Position numbers and translations under genes: made by a program
In this document: positions 9,076 to 17,259 of the stretch, one piece after another
How the letters are laid out: each line of letters begins with the position of its first letter
Position numbering within the stretch: the stretch's first letter is position 1
Assembly: GCF_035668035.1 (NCBI RefSeq)
Contig: NZ_JAYMYJ010000160.1
Location: forward strand, 98,736 to 162,735
Reading direction: 5' to 3'
DNA length: 64,000 nt
Origin: Thiothrix phosphatis
GTDB taxonomy: Bacteria > Pseudomonadota > Gammaproteobacteria > Thiotrichales > Thiotrichaceae
Notes under the pieces: model-generated
Databases searched by the model: none
The model's input: the letters and a program-made list of their open reading frames with translations, nothing else
Told to the model about the DNA's origin: nothing

Positions 9076-9376
9076 GAGCGTTGGTTTGAGGGAATGAATG
9101 TTGGTGATTGTACGGCAAACCGGAAATTAATCCATTTGCATGGAAAGCGCCTGGATTTGTGCGCTGCAAAGTGAGAGTTTAATAATATTTTAAATATCAA
9201 CTGTTTGTTGACAGCAAGTTGGCTTTTATGCGAATTTTGGGAATCCAAAAATATTGTATACAAAGCCTTATACACCCGTTTTAAACCGCTAGTGAGGGTA
9301 GTCGCCATGCGCAGTATTGCTAGGTTGCGTATGGTTCTGAGCGGGAAGCCCGGCCTATAGGCCGGGCTTTTTTTAT
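9076..9376. other. Intergenic region without a clear gene
   Basis: This AT-rich stretch separates rnd (minus) from the protease gene (minus). It contains TTGACA near 9209, a small inverted repeat ATTTTGG-GAAT-CCAAAAAT near 9234-9253, and a strong plus-strand terminator hairpin at its right end. No coding frame of convincing composition is present. Confidence 0.5.
9341..9373 (+). terminator. Strong plus-strand terminator hairpin with no upstream plus-strand gene
   Basis: AAGCCCGGCC and GGCCGGGCTT form a near-perfect stem with a 3-4 base loop, followed by seven T on the plus strand. Both neighbouring genes run on the minus strand, and the T tract is on the wrong side for the protease transcript. 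It may end a small plus-strand RNA. Confidence 0.75.
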
Positions 9377-11152
9377 TCAGTTTGAAGCGTTTAGGACAGG
9401 GTTGAGATAGGCGGCGACCGCTGAGGGGGTGTTGCGTCCCGAGGCGCTGACATCCAGCCCTTGCAATAGGGGTGCGCCGCGCAGCCCTATCAGGTAACGC
9501 AGCAGCAGCACACCATCCTTGCTGGCGTCTTTGCTGCCGTCGTTGTCGATGTCCATGATCTGCATGACGGAAGCAAGCCGGGATTCCAGCGTGGCAATAT
9601 CCGGGGTCTGGCTGGTGACACCATCCAATAGCTGCGTTCCTCGGGTGCCTTGCAGGTAACGGTTGATAATGACGCCTTCCACCAATGCGGCGGCGGGTTT
9701 GCCGGAATCGATCAGCCGCAACGAAGGCGGCGACCCGGCAGCGCCCAGCCAAGTGCTGATATAGGGCCAAGTGCTTTCAAACCGGCTGTATTCGTCGGGG
9801 GCGCTTGTGTTGGAGCAGTCGGACGAGCCGCCCAAGAGCGTGCCATTCAGATAACGGGTGCCGTTTTGCTCCACCCAAATACCCGAACCACTGCTGCCAG
9901 GTGCCGTGATGCCGGTGCTCCACACCACTTTGGAAAAGTCGCCGTTAGGGTCGGCGATAATGGTGTAGCCGCCATTGCTGAGGGAAAGGCGTGCATGGGC
10001 TTGGAACTTGCCTTGCGCATATTTCTTGGGGTAACCGAGGGCGTGGTGGATGCCGACAACCTCCTGGTTCTCCGTCAATGGCGTGGTTGTCCAGCCGGAC
10101 ATCGTGACACCGGCAGGCGGGTTGTTGTTCAGGCGTAACAGGGTGGTGTCGAGGGTTGTCTTGGTCATCAGCAATTGCGCGCCGCCGCTGGTCTGGACAG
10201 CGCTGGCACCGCTGCCGCCACAGGTGGGGTTGGAATACAGCCAGAACAGATCCATGCTGCTGGCCGACAACTGGTTGTCAACGCAGTGCGAGGCGGTGAA
10301 AAAATACGGAACCTGGGTGTACGGGTCTTGATCTGCCAATACCGTTCCCGAGCAGAGATAGCTTGCGCCGTTGCTGTCCGTGAAGACATAGCGCGCCACG
10401 GATTTGCCGGTTTCCTGCCATGCGGCGCTGGCGCAGGCGAGATCCACCTGGCAACTGGCATAATCGGCGGACTTGTAAATGTTGGGGTTGCTTTTCATCT
10501 GGCTGCTGGCCGGGTCGACAACCAGGTGGGACAGGCGGGGAACGCTCAACGCCACGTCGCTCGCCGTGACGCCATCAGGCAGGAACAGCTCCATGCCCAA
10601 GGTTTCGCCCGTCACGGTTGGTGACCAGAAGGGTTCGGCGGATTCGGTGTAGGGGCCGAACACCGTGGCGGTGTCGCTGGGCGCGTAAAAACGCAGCTCA
10701 ACGCCAGCAGGAGCCTTGCCCAACAGGACTTGCGCCCGTACCCGCGCCGCGCCGGTGGAGGTCAGGCTGTAATGCGCAACCTTGCCGCCGCTGACGGGCG
10801 TCCATTGCCAACTGCCCAGGTCAATGGGTTGGCTGAGGCTGTCCGGCAGGTTGCGCCCAATGCCGGCCCGGTAGGCTTTTTCGTTGCTGGCGTTTTGCAG
10901 CGACTGGATTTCGCTGTCGGTCAAGGCCGGTAAGGTGATGGCGTTGGCGGGGGTGCTGCTGGCGGCAGAGGCTGAACGCGCCGCTGCCGTGGCAGGTTTC
11001 AGGCGTAAGGTCGGTTGCGTTGCAACCGGTGACGCCGGAGGCGCTTGAAATGTTTCCGGTTCAGCCCTGGCCGGGCTGGAATGGCTGTCGCTGGCGGCGA
11101 CTACGGTGTTGGTCAGCAGCAGGAGCAGACAGGCAAGAGAAGCGGCTTTCAT
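9377..11152 (-). CDS. Secreted trypsin-like serine protease with dockerin-like C-terminus
   Basis: A 591-residue exported protein. The start at 11152 gives a clear signal peptide (MKAASLACLLLLLTNTVVAA); the longer frame upstream is ignored. The catalytic triad is visible: His289 in TASHC, Asp335 in LDTTLLRL and Ser421 in GSSGSG, resembling lysyl endopeptidase-type proteases. The C-terminal 90 residues contain two dockerin-like calcium-loop/helix repeats, the second with DIDNDGSKDASKDGVLLLRY. It follows the cohesin-like secreted gene by 13 bases and is probably co-transcribed with it. Substrate is unknown. Confidence 0.85.
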   Translation of the reverse strand: MKAASLACLLLLLTNTVVAASDSHSSPARAEPETFQAPPASPVATQPTLRLKPATAAARSASAASSTPANAITLPALTDSEIQSLQNASNEKAYRAGIGRNLPDSLSQPIDLGSWQWTPVSGGKVAHYSLTSTGAARVRAQVLLGKAPAGVELRFYAPSDTATVFGPYTESAEPFWSPTVTGETLGMELFLPDGVTASDVALSVPRLSHLVVDPASSQMKSNPNIYKSADYASCQVDLACASAAWQETGKSVARYVFTDSNGASYLCSGTVLADQDPYTQVPYFFTASHCVDNQLSASSMDLFWLYSNPTCGGSGASAVQTSGGAQLLMTKTTLDTTLLRLNNNPPAGVTMSGWTTTPLTENQEVVGIHHALGYPKKYAQGKFQAHARLSLSNGGYTIIADPNGDFSKVVWSTGITAPGSSGSGIWVEQNGTRYLNGTLLGGSSDCSNTSAPDEYSRFESTWPYISTWLGAAGSPPSLRLIDSGKPAAALVEGVIINRYLQGTRGTQLLDGVTSQTPDIATLESRLASVMQIMDIDNDGSKDASKDGVLLLRYLIGLRGAPLLQGLDVSASGRNTPSAVAAYLNPVLNASN

Positions 11153-11165
11153 TGATGTATTACCC

Positions 11166-12440
11166 TTAATTAGGCAGGCTGCCGGGCATAATGTAGTTGG
11201 TGCTGTTGGTGGCGTTATCCGGTGCCAGCAGAATGTCGCCCAGGAGGGTGTTGACATCATTGTCCGGCCCTGAGTACAGCGTTTTGCCATCCAAATTCAG
11301 GTCAGCCGGGTTGTAACCAACCAACTGGTAGTTGATATGGGCGGTTGGGTTGGCGGCGCTGGTCACGACGGTGCTCAGGATGGCGTTTTTGTCATTGCCT
11401 GGCCCTTCTGTGATCAACCTGTTGTCGTGGTTGACATCGCCGGTTGGCAATAGCCGGATGGAGCCTTGCTGGATGCGGATGTCTTGCCCGTAAACGGCTT
11501 GTGTGGGGGAGGCGAAATTCAGCAGTCGTGGGATGCTGGAGAGGGCAATCGGCGCTGCGCTCATGATCCCCAAATGGTTGCGGTGGCGCAAGGCGATGAA
11601 ATAATTGCCTGATGCTGTGTTTGCAAACACCAGGGCGTTGCTGCCGGTGGCCGCATCCACCACATCCCCGTCGCGTTGCAGCAGGGCGGCTTTGGCGGCC
11701 AACCGGGTTATCGGGTTGGCCTTGTCGCGCAGCTCCACCAGCACCCAGTCAACCGGGGCATTGGCACCGGAGGTGTTCAGTATGCTGGCAGTGGTGGTTT
11801 CCGCGCCCGTATAGCCAAGGTCAGCGTAAGGCTGCGCCAAGGGGATCAGGTTCGCGCTGCGCAGGCTGTCCCGCATCAGGCTGGTGGTTGTTTCATACGC
11901 GCCTTGCAGGAATGCCTTGATGTTGATGCTGACGTTTTCAGCTGCGATTTTGACCGTCATGGGCGTGGTCTGGAACGCAGCCCCATCAGCGGTGTCCACA
12001 GCCGAGGTGCGGATGTAGGTTGTGCCGACAAAGCCAGTTTTCACAGCAAAGGTAATTGTCGCCAGATTGAGGGGCAATTCATCTGCCCCCGGCCATTGCG
12101 CAGTGACGTCCACCCACGGCATGATGAAATACTTGTCAGTGGTGGGGTCGGCGTCAAAATCCTGCGTATCTGCCGTGATCTCGCCAACTGGTTGGAGGCC
12201 ATAGGCGAAACGGTTGCTGACGTTACTTGACTGCAAGGCGTTGGAGTTGAAGTGGACGCGCAACCCTAGCCCGGTTTCCGTGCCATCTTGTGGGGCGGAA
12301 AGTGTATAGATAGGTGAAAAAGTAATCGTTGTGCCGCTGCTGGCCGATTGGTTAGGCTGGGCAGGTGTTATAATTTGAGCGGCGTGAACAGGCAGCGCCA
12401 GCCATAACAGGACGCAAGTCAGCGTGACAGAGTGCTTCAT
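11166..12440 (-). CDS. Secreted cohesin-like protein
   Basis: A 424-residue protein with a signal peptide ending ALPVHA. Residues about 30-165 look like a cohesin-type beta-sandwich, with wording such as GLGLRVHFNS and PLNLATITFAVK. The C-terminal third contains Asp-rich loops (GDVNHDNRLI, ADLNLDGK) resembling dockerin or calcium-binding repeats. It lies immediately before the dockerin-like protease, so the two may interact at the cell surface. The cohesin call rests on fold-like patterning and is tentative; secretion is well supported. Confidence 0.6.
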   Translation of the reverse strand: MKHSVTLTCVLLWLALPVHAAQIITPAQPNQSASSGTTITFSPIYTLSAPQDGTETGLGLRVHFNSNALQSSNVSNRFAYGLQPVGEITADTQDFDADPTTDKYFIMPWVDVTAQWPGADELPLNLATITFAVKTGFVGTTYIRTSAVDTADGAAFQTTPMTVKIAAENVSINIKAFLQGAYETTTSLMRDSLRSANLIPLAQPYADLGYTGAETTTASILNTSGANAPVDWVLVELRDKANPITRLAAKAALLQRDGDVVDAATGSNALVFANTASGNYFIALRHRNHLGIMSAAPIALSSIPRLLNFASPTQAVYGQDIRIQQGSIRLLPTGDVNHDNRLITEGPGNDKNAILSTVVTSAANPTAHINYQLVGYNPADLNLDGKTLYSGPDNDVNTLLGDILLAPDNATNSTNYIMPGSLPN

Positions 12441-12546
12441 GCCGAGGGGTTATCCATGATATTTTTTATGATTAGCGGTAAACTTATCAGAACCATCTCG
12501 GCGATTAAAACTCAAATTACCCAAACGGTATCATAAAGGGCAAATA

Positions 12547-12894
12547 ATGAACGACTACCCCATCCATTCGTCGCCTCAAAGTGACATTTTGTCTTCTGCC
12601 TTCTTGCTTGGAAATGTGGGGGCACCTTTTGTCATTGGTTTGGCTGTCGGCTATTTCGCCAAAAAAATGTTGCGGCTGGCCCTGTTTCTGGGAGGGGCAG
12701 CGATTGTGTTGTTATTCGTCACCGAGTATTACGGTATTACAGAAATGACAGATGAGAAGCTGCAAAGCGCGGCTACCGCTGCTACCGGCATCGCCAAACA
12801 GTCCGGTGGTTTTCTGATGGAGCGTCTGTCGCACATCACCAGCAAGGGCGTCAGCGCAGTGGCGGGCTTCTTTGTTGGCCTAAAAATTGGCTAG
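12547..12894 (+). CDS. FUN14 family membrane protein
   Basis: A 115-residue protein with N-terminal GAPFVIGLAVGYFAKKMLRLALFL, a central second hydrophobic helix and a C-terminal glycine-rich helix GVSAVAGFFVGLKIG, the pattern of bacterial FUN14-domain proteins. Function of the bacterial family is unknown. It is divergent from the cohesin-like gene across a short intergenic region and is monocistronic by spacing. Confidence 0.75.
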   Translation: MNDYPIHSSPQSDILSSAFLLGNVGAPFVIGLAVGYFAKKMLRLALFLGGAAIVLLFVTEYYGITEMTDEKLQSAATAATGIAKQSGGFLMERLSHITSKGVSAVAGFFVGLKIG

Positions 12895-13062
12895 GCCAGG
12901 GCATTTGCAATGGTTCGCCAGACGTGTTAGGGCGGGATGTTTCCGTTAACTCCCCTTGGGATTGTCTGATTGTCTATAATGAACAAATCTGTACAGCTGG
13001 TGTCGATAGAGAAATGTTACCTCCCCAATCCATACCGAATACGCCCAAAAAAGGTTGAACCC

Positions 13063-13458
13063 ATGAAATACCTGACTGCCCTGCTGGTAATGGCTGGAAT
13101 GATGATTCACCCAATGGTTCTGGCTGATGATGCGGTTTCCATGCAGCAGTCGGCTGATGCTGGCACCGCAACGGAAAGCAATGCTTCCGCTGTTGCTGAC
13201 CTATGCAATACGTATGCGAAAGAAGACGGCGTCGCCGCCGACAAAAAAGCTGGTTACCTGAACGCTTGTTTGAACAGCATGACCGATTTGAGCGAAGGCA
13301 TTCAGGAAGATTTGCCCTTGGTGGCGGAAGATAGTGGTGAAGCGGTCGCAGCCCCTTCTTCTGAGCAGGTTAACCGCAATAGCCCTGAAAAACTGGTGCA
13401 AGGGGAATTGGTTGAAACGCCTGACCCCGCAGCGGAGCAGTTGAATGCTGGTAAATAA
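13063..13458 (+). CDS. Hypothetical exported protein
   Basis: A 131-residue protein with a signal peptide (about 23 residues, ending MVLA before DDAV). The mature chain is acidic and Ser/Ala/Glu-rich, with two cysteines (in ADLCNTY and LNACLN) that could form a disulfide. The start at 13063 is chosen because it begins the signal peptide and follows AAAAAAGG; the frame is open further upstream. No family is recognised. Confidence 0.6.
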   Translation: MKYLTALLVMAGMMIHPMVLADDAVSMQQSADAGTATESNASAVADLCNTYAKEDGVAADKKAGYLNACLNSMTDLSEGIQEDLPLVAEDSGEAVAAPSSEQVNRNSPEKLVQGELVETPDPAAEQLNAGK

Positions 13459-13565
13459 TTCAGCTAATCAATATTAAAATAAATTAATTTAAATATTTTA
13501 TTTTACTTGTGCCACGGAATTGCCGATAAATAAGTATATTTGATTAACTTATCGGGCAAACGCAA

Positions 13566-15170
13566 ATGATTGGGGTATTCGTCACCTTCTGGCGGCATCG
13601 GCAGGCAAAAAGCGCCCTAAACGGTTTGCAGGAACCCATCCAGGATAAGCTGATCGGACGGCGGCAGGATCTGGTGATGCTGGACCAGGCATGGCGGGAT
13701 GAATCCACCAATCTGTTCCTGCTCAATGCATTGGGCGGCTCCGGTAAAACTTCCTTGCTGCAAGCGTGGTTGAGCTCGCTGGAGCGGGATGGCTGGCGGG
13801 ACGCGGACAAAGTCTATGGCTGGTCGTTTCCCGATGTCACGGATGATGTTGATGTGCAGGCGTTGACAGATGAATTCATTGGGCATGCGCTGAATTGGTT
13901 CGCTTGCGATCTGAAGCTTCCCTCCCGCCCCCTTGAACGGGTCAATTTATTATGCAAATTGGCCCAACGCCACCGCACTTTGCTGGTGCTGGATAATTTT
14001 CCCAGTTTTGAGCTGGAAATCGAAGGTGAACACAACGCCCAAAACGCCCATCCTTTGGGCGTTTTGCTAAATTCCCTCGCAGCTTACAACCCCGGCCTTT
14101 GTGTCATCGCCGCCCGTGAGCCATTGCCCGTCAGCGAAATTTTCCAACAGCACATCATCCAATACACCTTGCCGGAACTAGGGATGGATGCGGGCGCTGA
14201 CCTGCTGCGCCAACGCGGAGTCATGCTGCCGCCGGGAACGTTGCGTAAGCTTTCCCACGATTTTTGCGGGCATCCGCTGACGTTGGATCTGTTAGGCTCC
14301 TACCTGGGCAATGGCGGGGAACTGGCGGATGTGAGTGCGATCCTCGCCTGGCGCGACAAGGAGCGTGAAGGCCTGCAAACCCGGCGGGCGCTGGCCATCT
14401 TGGAAAACTGGCTGTGGCAAACGCCGGAGTTGCTATTGCTGTATCTGGTCAGCCTGCTTGACCGCCCTGCCACCCAGAAAGACCTGTATTTGCTGCTGCA
14501 TAGCCAGCGGCAGGCGTGGTTTCAGCGCTGGTTGCGGCCGGATGAAACCCTGCAAGCCCTTGCGCCCTTGAGCAAACTTAGCCTGCGTGATTTTTCCCGG
14601 GTACAGCGGCACCTGTATAAACTGCGCCTGATTTCATCCGCCCCGGATACCGGCGCGCTGGAAATGCACGCCCTGTTGCGGACTTATTTCCGCGAGCGGG
14701 TCAGGGCCCGGTTTCCCGGCATTCCGGAGCGCTTGCAGCCGGTACTGGAAAAATGCACGCAAACCCTGTCGGCCATCCTGCCGCCCGCCGCGCCTGTTTT
14801 GCCTGGTGCCGGTGTTGAACGGCGCTTGGGGTTTGCCGACATGCAGGCAGCCATCAAGGCGACCCGGTCACTGGGCGTCAAATTGGAAAAATCTGCCTTA
14901 CAAAAGCACTGGTACCGGGCTTCCATTATCGCCAATCACCTCTGCGAACATCACCTGATCCTTGGCAATCTGTCCGCCGCCATGTACTGCGCCCGCCGTG
15001 GGGTCGCGTATGCGGAACTCAGCCGCGACCAGCCTAGCCTGTTGCAGAACATGAAACTGTTGACCCGCCTGTTGCGCCTGACTGGCGGGACGCGTGAAGC
15101 TGCATTCCTATTGCAGCGCACCCGGACGGTTTGTGGCAAGGAAACCTCTGCGCCACGGCTGACAGCGTAG
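13566..15170 (+). CDS. STAND/NACHT-like P-loop ATPase, first of a tandem pair
   Basis: A 534-residue signal-transduction ATPase. After a short basic N-terminus, IGRR opens the NTPase module, Walker A is ALGGSGKTSLL, Walker B is TLLVLDNFP, and AAREPLP is the following sensor-like strand. GHPLTLDLLGSYL matches the conserved GxP segment of NB-ARC/NACHT proteins. Winged-helix-like and helical repeats follow. No N-terminal effector domain is present. It is paralogous to the next gene, which shares the REPL and NPGLC(V) patterns. A regulatory or defence-sensor role is inferred from the family only. Confidence 0.75.
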   Translation: MIGVFVTFWRHRQAKSALNGLQEPIQDKLIGRRQDLVMLDQAWRDESTNLFLLNALGGSGKTSLLQAWLSSLERDGWRDADKVYGWSFPDVTDDVDVQALTDEFIGHALNWFACDLKLPSRPLERVNLLCKLAQRHRTLLVLDNFPSFELEIEGEHNAQNAHPLGVLLNSLAAYNPGLCVIAAREPLPVSEIFQQHIIQYTLPELGMDAGADLLRQRGVMLPPGTLRKLSHDFCGHPLTLDLLGSYLGNGGELADVSAILAWRDKEREGLQTRRALAILENWLWQTPELLLLYLVSLLDRPATQKDLYLLLHSQRQAWFQRWLRPDETLQALAPLSKLSLRDFSRVQRHLYKLRLISSAPDTGALEMHALLRTYFRERVRARFPGIPERLQPVLEKCTQTLSAILPPAAPVLPGAGVERRLGFADMQAAIKATRSLGVKLEKSALQKHWYRASIIANHLCEHHLILGNLSAAMYCARRGVAYAELSRDQPSLLQNMKLLTRLLRLTGGTREAAFLLQRTRTVCGKETSAPRLTA

Positions 15171-15317
15171 GCCTGCTGAACTTTTTGCACAGGGGGGTGA
15201 CTGAATGACTGGGGGCTGATTGGGCTATCGCCGTTGGCAAGCCGCTTGACATCGGGGGATGATTTGCTACTTTGTAGCCACATAAAAATATTTTACGGGC
15301 ATTGGGGACTTTACAGA

Positions 15318-17198
15318 ATGATCAAGATTTTTATCCGTGATGAGGACGGATGTAATGCGGCTGTTGACACACGCGATGCTGTCAGGCAGCAGCAACTGGC
15401 GGGCGTATTTGGCCGCAGTGAGGAAATCGGGCTGCTCACTCAGGCTTGGACAAGCTCTCAATCGCATCTGTTGCTGCTGAACGGCGCGACCGGCGTGGGT
15501 AAGACCGCCCTCTTGCAAAAATGGCTGCATTCGATGCAAAGCAAGCAATGGCTTGATGCCGACGCGGTTTATTGCTGGTCGTTTTACCCACCCGACCTCG
15601 CCCACTCCATCCAAGATCCAGTGGAAGAATTTTTTCACCATGCCTTGCTCTGGTTTGGCGGGGAGGAAGCCGCTGCCTGCCCCAATTTGCTGCAAGGGGA
15701 AATGCTGGCGCGGTTGTCGCAATCCCACCATACCCTGCTGATTCTGGACGGGTTGGAAATCCTGCAAGCCAGAAGCGGCAGCAGCATCGGCAAACTGGGC
15801 GACCCGCGCATGCTGACCTTGCTGGAGCGGTTGGCGGAACACAATCCAGGCTTGTGCGTCGCCGTCAGCCGGGAGCCGCTGGAAGGCGGGTTCGCCACAA
15901 AGGCGGGCGTGCAGCGGTATGGCCTGGAAAATCTGCCAGAAGAGGATTGCATCGGACTGCTGCGTTACAAAGGCGTGCAGGGGGAAGATGACAGGTTGCG
16001 GCAGATGGCGGTGGATTATGGGCAAAATCCCCTGACACTGACTTTGCTGGGCGGCTATCTGGCAGTTTGGCACGGCGGTGACTGGCGGCGGATGGATCGG
16101 ATTCCGGTGCTGATGGACCAGCAGCAGGATGGGCGCCAGGCTCGCCGCATCCTGGTCGCCAACGCGACGGAGCTGGCGGGGAAACCTGGCGAATCCTTGC
16201 TGTACCTCCTCAGCATGCTGTATCGCCCGACCCACTGGAGCAGGCTGGAAAACCTGCTCGGAGCAAAGCGCGGCTGGCCATTGCTGCGCTTGTTCCAGAA
16301 AAAAAACCAGGACAATTACAGCAGCCTGGTGGCGTCGTTTGGGCGTTTGGGGCAGAAAAAACGTTACGAGGCCACCCTGCAATTACGGGAATTGGGCTTG
16401 CTGTCGCTGACCGGGCGCTGTTTCTGGCTGCCGCAATGGGTGCGGGAGGCTTACCAACGGCAGTTCCGGTATGACTGGCCGACAGCGTGGAAAGAGGCCA
16501 ACCAGCGGCTGATGCTGTTCCACGCCACCTTGCCGAAAGAGCCGGAAGCGCTGGACATTACGCCGCTGTCCGCTATGCAGCCGCGCATCCCGTTCAGCAC
16601 CGTCCCATTGGATGCCGTTACGCCGCCGGAAACAGCGCCAGTGGATGTGGCGATGGTGGAAGCAGCCCTGCGGGTCATGGCTACCGAGCCGGTTGCAGAA
16701 ACAACCCCGCTGATGGCGGAGCCGCAAGAGGCGGAAGCGCCTGCAATAGTGGTGGCACAAGAGGCGGAAATTGTTCCTGGGGAAACCGACGCTGTTGAGG
16801 CGGAAGCTGTTCCAGAGGCAGACGTTGTTTCGGTGGAGGAAGCCGTTGACGCCATCGTGGTGGAAACGCTTCCCACTGTTTCCGGGCAGCCCGCACTGGA
16901 TCTGCCGGAAATGGAGACGGAGGCGTTGGCTCCCGCCACTATTGCCGAGGAACCGCAGGCAATTGCGCCGGAACCCCAAGCAGTGGCGGCGAACATTGTG
17001 CCATTTGTTCCCCGTGTGACCATCACCAGCGCCGACTTGCAAGAAATTGGCCAGCTGGCCGACCAATTGCAGCAGTTCCATAACTCCTTGCAGATGCTGC
17101 AAATCCGCACCAAAAAATTCCAGAAATGCATCCGGCAACTGGATAAAGAAGTGCAATCCATGCACTATCAGCATACGAGGACACGCACAGGCTCATGA
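15318..17198 (+). CDS. STAND/NACHT-like P-loop ATPase, second of a tandem pair
   Basis: A 626-residue paralogue of the preceding gene: FGRSEE, Walker A GATGVGKTALL, Walker B TLLILDGLE, NPGLCVAVSREPL and NPLTLTLLGGYL. Residues about 411-563 are a low-complexity Glu/Ala/Pro/Val linker, followed by a C-terminal coiled coil (LADQLQQFHNSLQMLQIR). The start at 15318 places the chain just before the NTPase module; the frame is open upstream to 15234. The unusual acidic linker plus coiled coil suggests an oligomerisation or tethering tail. No catalytic effector domain is visible. Confidence 0.72.
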   Translation: MIKIFIRDEDGCNAAVDTRDAVRQQQLAGVFGRSEEIGLLTQAWTSSQSHLLLLNGATGVGKTALLQKWLHSMQSKQWLDADAVYCWSFYPPDLAHSIQDPVEEFFHHALLWFGGEEAAACPNLLQGEMLARLSQSHHTLLILDGLEILQARSGSSIGKLGDPRMLTLLERLAEHNPGLCVAVSREPLEGGFATKAGVQRYGLENLPEEDCIGLLRYKGVQGEDDRLRQMAVDYGQNPLTLTLLGGYLAVWHGGDWRRMDRIPVLMDQQQDGRQARRILVANATELAGKPGESLLYLLSMLYRPTHWSRLENLLGAKRGWPLLRLFQKKNQDNYSSLVASFGRLGQKKRYEATLQLRELGLLSLTGRCFWLPQWVREAYQRQFRYDWPTAWKEANQRLMLFHATLPKEPEALDITPLSAMQPRIPFSTVPLDAVTPPETAPVDVAMVEAALRVMATEPVAETTPLMAEPQEAEAPAIVVAQEAEIVPGETDAVEAEAVPEADVVSVEEAVDAIVVETLPTVSGQPALDLPEMETEALAPATIAEEPQAIAPEPQAVAANIVPFVPRVTITSADLQEIGQLADQLQQFHNSLQMLQIRTKKFQKCIRQLDKEVQSMHYQHTRTRTGS

Positions 17199-17259
17199 GG
17201 AAAATGGGGCTGTTGCTTGTCCGCAAACAGCTCCATTTTGCATTATTCCGACGGGTATC

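Noticed and set aside
7933..9174. 413-codon plus-strand frame opposite RNase D
   Set aside because: RNase D motifs on the minus strand are unambiguous and the antisense product has no recognisable pattern.
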